NCBI GenBank assembly: GCA_004794655.1
Contig: SMMW01000635.1
Coordinates: 1,113,001 to 1,177,000 of the forward strand
Length of the DNA: 64,000 nucleotides
Direction: 5' to 3'
Origin: Marisa cornuarietis
Taxonomy: Eukaryota > Mollusca > Gastropoda > Architaenioglossa > Ampullariidae
Shown here: piece after piece, positions 58,504 through 64,000 of the stretch
How the letters are laid out: every line of letters starts with the position of its first letter
How positions within the stretch are numbered: position 1 is the first letter of the stretch
The notes under the pieces: model-generated
The model's database searches: none
What the model was told of the DNA's origin: nothing
Seen by the model: the letters and a program-made list of their open reading frames with translations, nothing else
Translations under genes and position numbers: made by a program

Positions 58504-58692
58504 GGGGGGGAGGGGGTATAGGTGATTTACGCCGAGCCAGCAGCTAAGGCTATATATCACGGCAAGGCAGCTAGTCCTGTAAACAGATGCCATATGCAGA
58601 AAAAGAACAGCGTGCCCGAGGGAAGGGTTGGACAGCCAACCCTCACTGATTGGTGACAGGCGCTAACCGTTGCGCCAGCAGACCGCCCATCC
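58504..58692 (-). mobile_element. SINE family 2, minus-strand copy
   Basis: In reverse it reads GGTCTGCTGGCGCAACGGTT as a tRNA-like box A, then the family body and GGCTCGGCGTAAATCACC. It lies 22 bases after a family 3 SINE in the opposite orientation. Confidence 0.82.
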
Positions 58693-59104
58693 ATGTAGCG
58701 GCGAAAGTCACCTGAGTATATACAATCAAATGCATAACACATTATTTTTTCTTAGTTACAAGCACCATAATAAAAGTTAACATCAGTATGTTTTAATCAC
58801 ACACACACTCTCTCACACACACACACACATGCGCGCGAGGTCGATATTATATATATATATATATATCTCAAAAATTAATATTTGTTCAGTGTGCACAGCA
58901 TTCTTAAATGTCTTTAATATATATATAGTGTGTGTGGCTGAAAATGTGTTTCCCTGTGAATGGTGGTAATATGGAGAGATAACAAATCAACTGATCTTGG
59001 GTCAGTGGATAAATTATAATAGCGGTCTAAACGAGTTATTTCCCTTTCTCCTAATGATTACCTCCCTTCTATTTATGGTTTGCGACGCCAAGAACCAAAA
59101 CATC

Positions 59105-59233
59105 ATGGTGGCCACTGCCCACACGTGTTATGTCAGTTCAGGCTGCAATCGTGTGCCTCACTGCGCAGACTGGGGTAAAAATAATCTGATATGTTATGGA
59201 TCCTGCAATAACGTCGCAATCTATCAGCCAGAG
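59105..59233 (+). CDS. ELP2: ELP2 exon 1
   Basis: The chosen ATG has A at -3 and G at +4, and the protein then begins MVATAH, as ELP2 proteins start near MVA. The donor is CCAGAG/GTATGT, phase 0, after NNVAIYQPE. The frame is open further upstream to an ATG at 58997 with a hydrophobic stretch, but ELP2 is cytosolic and has no such leader. Confidence 0.85.
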
Positions 59234-62200
59234 GTATGTCTTACTCGAGATAATCGACTGCATGATAAATCGTCAGAACAGCAACAGCAGATGTGTAAAA
59301 AAAAAAGCAAGCATACCATCAGCGATGGCATCACATATAATGGTTAAGTCACATGTCAAAGTGATCACTTTGTAATGCCTATACAATTAAAAGATATAGC
59401 ACATCTCCTCTAAAAGTGAAGCTCGCCATCATTTCTCTGCCAATAGTTTTTATCGACTGCCAGTTTGCTGATACTTCAGTGTGAGAATAGAGATTGTCAG
59501 ATTTCTGCGATTGTTGGACAGGTGGAGACATTGCAGAATGCAGACACTGTTAGAGGAGGAGGAGGCACACTGTATATGCTGACCTCACACACTGATAGAG
59601 TGAACAATACAAGATGGATTCCCTCTCCCCACTGCACACGTTGTATGTTTTATATAGAAGCCTGTTTTGTGATGACATTACAAACTAATCTCACAAAAAC
59701 ATTTCCCATCACACCTCTGTATAAATGATAAATGAAAGATGTTTTCAAGCAGTCACTCAGTTCTAACCAGTATTAAAATTACTGCTTCTTTATAAATACA
59801 TGTTTCTCTAAACACATTCTCATATGCTTGTAGAAATGGTAACCTACTGCATTTCTTTCATATTCTGATCCCTCACTTTATTGACTGGTTGTCTTCTCAG
59901 ATCCTGAAATCGAGCTTGTCTCTTGCTCTGTTGACATGACAGCAATTGTGTGGCACTACAAAGATAAAGCTGTAAGTGTTTTTTCCAATTTCTATTCAAA
60001 TAAAAGTCTGTTCATAATTCCTTTACCTAAGTGAAAAATTTACAGATCTTTTAAGTGATCCTTAGACTGAAATAAGTGAGTATGTATTCTTGAGCATCTT
60101 TGTTCAGTTGTTTAGTTAATATCATGTGTAAATAATATTTACTAGTAATTAATGTGTGTCTGTTTTTTGTTGTTGAAAAATGTATGATGAAACTAAGAAG
60201 CTGCTGCAGTTTAGGATGAATGAAATACTGCTATGTTGTTTGTAGCAACAGCTATCTTGTGAATAAAAACTGCTGTCTTGTATATAAAGACTGCTACCTT
60301 GTGTGGAGAGACAGCTGTTGTATGTGTAGAGACAGCTGTCTTGTGTGTCAAGACAACTGTCTTGAGTAAATGAGCCACTTAATCAAGCTAGCATCACTAT
60401 GCTATGCCAGCACATCAATGATAAGGTTTTCTTTACTGTTGTTTTCTTTAGAGGCTGCTTTGTGCAAGCCACGGATACTTATAAATGCCTAAATTTTTGT
60501 ATGCAGTACATGTTTGAGTCGAATAAGATTCACTAAGGAACTGTATATCCAGTTCAAAAATATAATCTAAATAAGAGATTATTCATTAAGTTTTATAATT
60601 AAGTTTTGCTTTGATCTTTAATACTTGTCATCCATTAAAAAAAGTATGATGCTTCTTATGTACAAATATACAAATAGATGTCAATGATTAGCTTTGATTG
60701 CAATGTAGTCTAATGATTTCATTGTTTCTTTTGTTAGCACTGGGAAAAACATACTGTGTTATCTGGGCATCAAGGGTCAGTTACTGTGTCTGCAGCCGTG
60801 TACATTGGAAGCAGGTCTGAAGAATTTTCAAAAGAATCAGAACTTCTAATAGCAACAGCGTCCTCTGATTCCACTGTGAGGTTGTGGCAAAGGAAGCCAT
60901 TCTGTGAAGGTATGTTTGCTGATTTTATTTGAAATTGTTACATCCCTTAGCTAGAGATGAAGAAGAAGAATTTATTTATTAGCCAAGTGACCTCACACTA
61001 GGAATTTGACTTGATGGTCACCAATTATTCGACCAATACCGATCACATGCACTCATGGATACAGACGGATGCTTGCACTGTGCGTTATACCCGCCCCCCC
61101 CCCCCTTACATTTCCTCCACCTACATATGCACATACATACACTCTACAACTCTTTCTCACTTGCTTTCTTTTCCACACTCCGTGTCTATCACATAGACAC
61201 TGCCCACATTGACTGGACATGACCCACTCATTGCAGAGTCACCGTAGATACCAAAACACACATGCGAGCAGGCGCGCATGGATGCTTGGTTACCCACAGG
61301 TACTGTACACCGACTGCAAAAGGATACATTCAACTATTATTGGTCCTGACACGAGCTACGGTGGAGTTTAGAAAATCTTCAGCAAAGAAACTACATCTCA
61401 AATTCTGGCCTGGATGAGTCTATACCTGACCCTAGAGGGCATGAGACAGAACAGGCAATTGGCCCACCCACCCTGCACAGACTGCACTGGGGGAGAGATT
61501 ACAGCCAATACATCGGCTACCTGCATGCACCACCCAGTCATGTAGGACTTTCTGTTTGTGGATGGTACTGCCGTACCAGATGATGAGAGAGAATGTCAGT
61601 ACACTCTCGATCACCCTTGGTTAGTCTAATAAAAGTATCTACACAAAAGAGAGGAAATAATGGCAGATGCTTAGGTAGAAAGTCTTTAATGTAAATTTCT
61701 CATTAATGAAAAAAACCAGGTATGGTATTAATTAGGGAACATTCAAGCTTTATAAGAATATAATTTGAAAGTTTGCAAAATCTTGAAAAGCTCACTAATT
61801 TTGCAGATATATTTGCTGTTCAGACACTGTCCTTTGGCACTGGCTTTGTCCTGGATCTTTCTTTGCTGGTGATTCCAGCTACACAAGGTAAGTCATAAAG
61901 ATGGGAACATAGAGGAATGAAAAACACAACATTTTTCCAGTGTGGCAAAACTGTTTGGCTTGTGTTTGCTACATGTTTCCATTTTACGTGTTCAATAATT
62001 TAAGTGGGTTTGTTTTCTTCAATTTCAACTTGTCTCCCAACTTAAATGAACAAATCATTCAATAAGCAAAATTTTTCAACTGTCATGGACTATGGGTCCC
62101 ACAAAAGATAAAAAGAAGAAAATAACTTCAGGTCTTTTTGGCAGGAAGCATATTGACTGCTTGTTTTGGAGAAAATTAAAGGAGGTGACTAGAATCACTT

Positions 62201-63008
62201 TAAAACTTAATTGAGGATTTTTTGAGTGGCTATATTGTTCAGCGCTGTGTGTGGCCCACCACCTTTTGCTTTATGTTTCATTGCTTTAAGATATATAATA
62301 AAAGTATGAGTATGTCAGCATTCATGAACTTTGTCATCCTAATAAATAAGTAGACACTACTGTCGCACAAGGTTTCTGAGTGGTCTTCTTGAATATCTGT
62401 CCATGTAATTTGCGATTCTCAAAATTATTTTGTAGAACAATTGGCAAGTGGGTTTGGTAACCCACTGTTTCCCTGTTTTTGGTTATTGTGTGCCTGAAGC
62501 TTAAGATTCAGATAAGATAACACTTTATTTATCCCAGATTCGGGTGATTCATAGAACAATGCATCATTAATGTTGTTTGGTATTATTAAAATCTTAAAAT
62601 TTAGTATTAAATGTTTAATTGATTCTTAAGCTTAAGTTTATAAGAAAAAAGAGCAGATTTTTTGTCAAGTAAGACGTCTTTTTTTCCCCTTTCATTTATC
62701 TTTCTTACTTTCCTGTATATAATACTTTTTTTGGTCAGTGCCTATCCTTGCTTGTGGAGCAGATGACCACAAAGTGCACCTCTACGTGCGCCAAGGTGAA
62801 GAGGTAAGACATCTACAGCCAGTATGCACTGAAACTTAGTCTTATTTGTAGTTTACAAGCTAAGGCGATAATATTTTCATGGAATTGATTCAGAAAGTAT
62901 TTTTTAAAAGTTTGTAATGCATTTGGAAATGACTTTTCCAGTTCAAGCCTGTCATGAATTTAGCAGGTCATGAAGACTGGGTGAGGGGACTGGACATGAC
63001 CATAGATG
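59105..63008 (+). CDS. ELP2: Elongator complex protein 2 (ELP2), N-terminal seven exons, continues past the window
   Basis: Exons 59105-59233, 59522-59642, 59901-59971, 60738-60909, 61807-61887, 62739-62803 and 62942-63008 splice in phase into about 235 residues. ELP2 is the double WD40-propeller scaffold of the cytosolic Elongator complex (ELP1-ELP6), which puts carboxymethyl side chains on wobble U34 of tRNA. The order of motifs matches the start of ELP2: MVATAH..GCNRV, TSHTDRVNNTRW, ELVSCSVDMTAIVWHYKDK, LSGHQGSV, SSDSTVRLWQRKP, QTLSFGTGF, VPILACGADDHKVHLYV, LAGHEDWVRGLDMT. Several are WD-repeat signatures. Family members are about 800 residues long, so roughly 70 percent lies to the right. 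Exon 7 ends in phase 1, and no eighth exon is seen before 64000. Confidence 0.9.
59522..59642 (+). CDS. ELP2: ELP2 exon 2 (start uncertain)
   Basis: The core TLYMLTSHTDRVNNTRWIPS matches the first ELP2 WD blade. In-frame acceptors exist before 59522 (GTTGGACAG) and before 59537 (CATTGCAG), both phase 0; upstream CTTCAG before 59484 is also in phase. The donor is taken as CGTT/GTATGT, phase 1; a weaker GTTGTA three bases earlier also keeps phase. Confidence 0.7.
59901..59971 (+). CDS. ELP2: ELP2 exon 3
   Basis: Acceptor GTCTTCTCAG, donor AAAGCT/GTAAGT, phase 1 in and phase 0 out. It encodes PEIELVSCSVDMTAIVWHYK plus DKA, the end of WD blade 1 with a W in place of the WD dipeptide. Confidence 0.87.
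60243..60370. repeat. Degenerate minisatellite in ELP2 intron 3
   Basis: Five or so units of about 24 bp built on AGACAGCTGTCTTGTGTGT. The inner AGACAGCTGTCT is palindromic, so each unit can fold on itself. Confidence 0.8.
60738..60909 (+). CDS. ELP2: ELP2 exon 4
   Basis: Acceptor TTTGTTAG, donor GAAG/GTATGT, phase 0 in and phase 1 out. It encodes the second WD blade from HWEKHTVLSGHQGSVTVSAA to SSDSTVRLWQRKPFCE. An insert rich in Ser and Glu (GSRSEEFSKESE) lies between strands, where ELP2 proteins vary. Confidence 0.9.
60910..62738 (+). other. ELP2 introns 4 and 5
   Basis: Around exon 5 (61807-61887). Intron 4 has a LINE-type 3' end read on minus near 60961-61010 (CACTTGGCTAATAAATAAAT) and a C13 run at 61093. 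Intron 5 has another near 62510-62560 (GGGATAAATAAAGTGTTATC on minus). No other feature is seen. Confidence 0.4.
61807..61887 (+). CDS. ELP2: ELP2 exon 5
   Basis: Acceptor TTTTGCAG, donor CAAG/GTAAGT, phase 1 in and out. It encodes DIFAVQTLSFGTGFVLDLSL then LVIPATQ, the conserved QTL.FG.GF stretch of ELP2. Confidence 0.88.
62739..62803 (+). CDS. ELP2: ELP2 exon 6
   Basis: Acceptor TTTGGTCAG, donor GAGGAG-type GAAGAG/GTAAGA, phase 1 in and phase 0 out. It encodes PILACGADDHKVHLYVRQGE plus E, a WD strand pair highly typical of ELP2. Confidence 0.9.
62942..63008 (+). CDS. ELP2: ELP2 exon 7
   Basis: Acceptor GACTTTTCCAG, donor GATG/GTAAGA, phase 0 in and phase 1 out. It encodes FKPVMNLAGHEDWVRGLDMT plus ID. 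GHEDWVRG is an ELP2 hallmark. This is the last coding exon seen in the window. Confidence 0.9.
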
Positions 63009-63383
63009 GTAAGAACATATTTATTTTTCTGGTTTAAAGTTAAAGTTACTTAAAGTGTTTACAAATGGGCAACATTCATGACTGCCATCATGCTGTGAAA
63101 ATCATGAGTATTTGTGTCATGAGTTATTGAACAGTTATAGACATCTAAATCCTTTCTCTCATGCATTTGGTATATCCATAATAAAAATTCAAGACAATTT
63201 AATTGGTTCTTTCACAGATAGTGATAGTGCTGTGAACAGGCGCATGAACAGCAGCAAAGATGGGCCACATCTGTGTAAAAATCATACAGTAGCTACTGTC
63301 TCCACTAACCAAAGCAGGAGAAACTAGTATTTGATAATTATCCACATTCTATACTAAACACAGCTGATTTACTACATCATTAA

Positions 63384-64000
63384 AGGGCAGCAATAGTGCA
63401 ACATTTTTTTTCTTTATGATTGGGTTCAGTTCTTGTTAAAATAATAATTCCCAAAATGTGAAAATGAAAGCTGGTTTTGGAATACAGCCCTACAAATTTG
63501 AACTTTATTTAGAAGCTTCAACTGAAGTAAAAAAAAAAATTTTAATTCCAAATGGAGTTCACTTGACATACTGGTAAGTAAATCTTCTCCAGATCAAAAT
63601 TTAATGGGCAACACCAGGGACATTGCAGTCTACGTTGTGTTATTATTGATTGTCTGTTACTAAGTGGACACATTTGAGTTAATTTTTCCATGTGTATTAT
63701 TGTTAATAAAATATAAACACACTTCAAATATGCATTTGTCTAAGATAAACTTCTGTAAATTTCTTCTTGACTATTGATAATGACTTTTTAACCAGTAAAA
63801 GTATAATAACATTATAAAGTTTTGATACATGTTTATCGATGTAAAAACTTATTTCTTCTCTGTTTAGCTGCATCCAAAGTTTACTATATACTTACTTGCA
63901 CGTATTCCCATTTAAGCTCCTCATATGTTTGTCACCCTCAGTTTTATTTTAGCTGTTCCGATGCTGCCCTCACACTGTCAGCTATTTTTAGCATTGTGCT
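63384..64000 (-). repeat. 0.9-kb dispersed repeat, copy C, inverted, inside the ELP2 gene
   Basis: It is the reverse complement of A and B, beginning AGGGCAGCAATAGTGCAACA right after TTAA (63380-63383), and continues past the window edge. It lacks an internal segment that A and B share (from the CTTCTTGAACA block to GAATGCCGATG). Confidence 0.87.

Larger units (their letters stand above)
55387..59104 (+). other. 3' UTR of the DOMON gene and intergenic DNA up to ELP2
   Basis: AT-rich to about 58000, with the GAGT array, a candidate AATAAA at 57610, a TG array at 58003-58032, then the two adjacent SINEs and an AT run at 58849-58866. The ELP2 promoter must lie near 58700-59100, but no TATA box or initiator can be assigned with confidence. 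Confidence 0.45.

Noticed and set aside
63112..63327. Eighth ELP2 exon
   Set aside because: The 71-codon frame has no WD40 or ELP2-like text and lies in intron 7; the phase 1 end of exon 7 is not met by a good acceptor there.

Overview
The window is animal nuclear DNA: long introns with GT..AG boundaries, many CA/GT, tetranucleotide and CAT microsatellites, tRNA-derived SINEs and decayed non-LTR retrotransposons, and only a few hundred bases of coding sequence per 10 kb. Gene structure and repeat style suggest a mollusc, probably a gastropod; that is an inference, since no species marker is visible. Almost all long open frames here are chance frames over microsatellites or repeats.

Two genes can be assembled, both on the + strand. 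Gene 1 spans about 8.7-55.4 kb and has nine coding exons. They splice in phase into a 420-residue secretory-pathway protein: signal peptide, an unrecognised N-glycosylated ectodomain with a furin-like RSRR site, a cysteine-rich lead, a DOMON domain of the FRRS1/FRRS1L type, and a hydrophobic C-terminus that looks like a GPI or tail anchor. Gene 2 starts at 59105 and runs off the right edge. Its first seven exons encode the N-terminal WD40 blades of Elongator subunit ELP2, the scaffold of the complex that modifies wobble uridines of tRNA. The genes are head-to-tail, about 3.7 kb apart, with no sign of joint function.

The left 8 kb holds microsatellites, a SINE with clear target-site duplications, a TTAA-flanked MITE, a LINE 3' end and two unproven exon-like frames (1995-2270 minus, 4525-4656 plus). 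Intron 1 (8969-24613) holds a LINE whose reverse transcriptase is interrupted by a second SINE copy. Intron 2 (24822-42813) holds 45-bp and 49-bp tandem repeats, a foldback MITE, two further LINE relics, one copy of a 0.9-kb dispersed repeat and a mariner relic with long inverted repeats. Intron 5 (43776-52191) holds a minus-strand LINE relic, a SINE, another 0.9-kb repeat copy and a pair of roughly 190-bp repeats. The intergenic stretch and the ELP2 introns carry two adjacent SINEs in opposite orientation, a minisatellite and a third, inverted copy of the 0.9-kb repeat.

No operon-like, CRISPR, phage or defence system is present. The most unusual items are the DOMON protein with its unfamiliar N-terminal half, and the TTAA-bounded repeats, one of which lies within the ELP2 gene.
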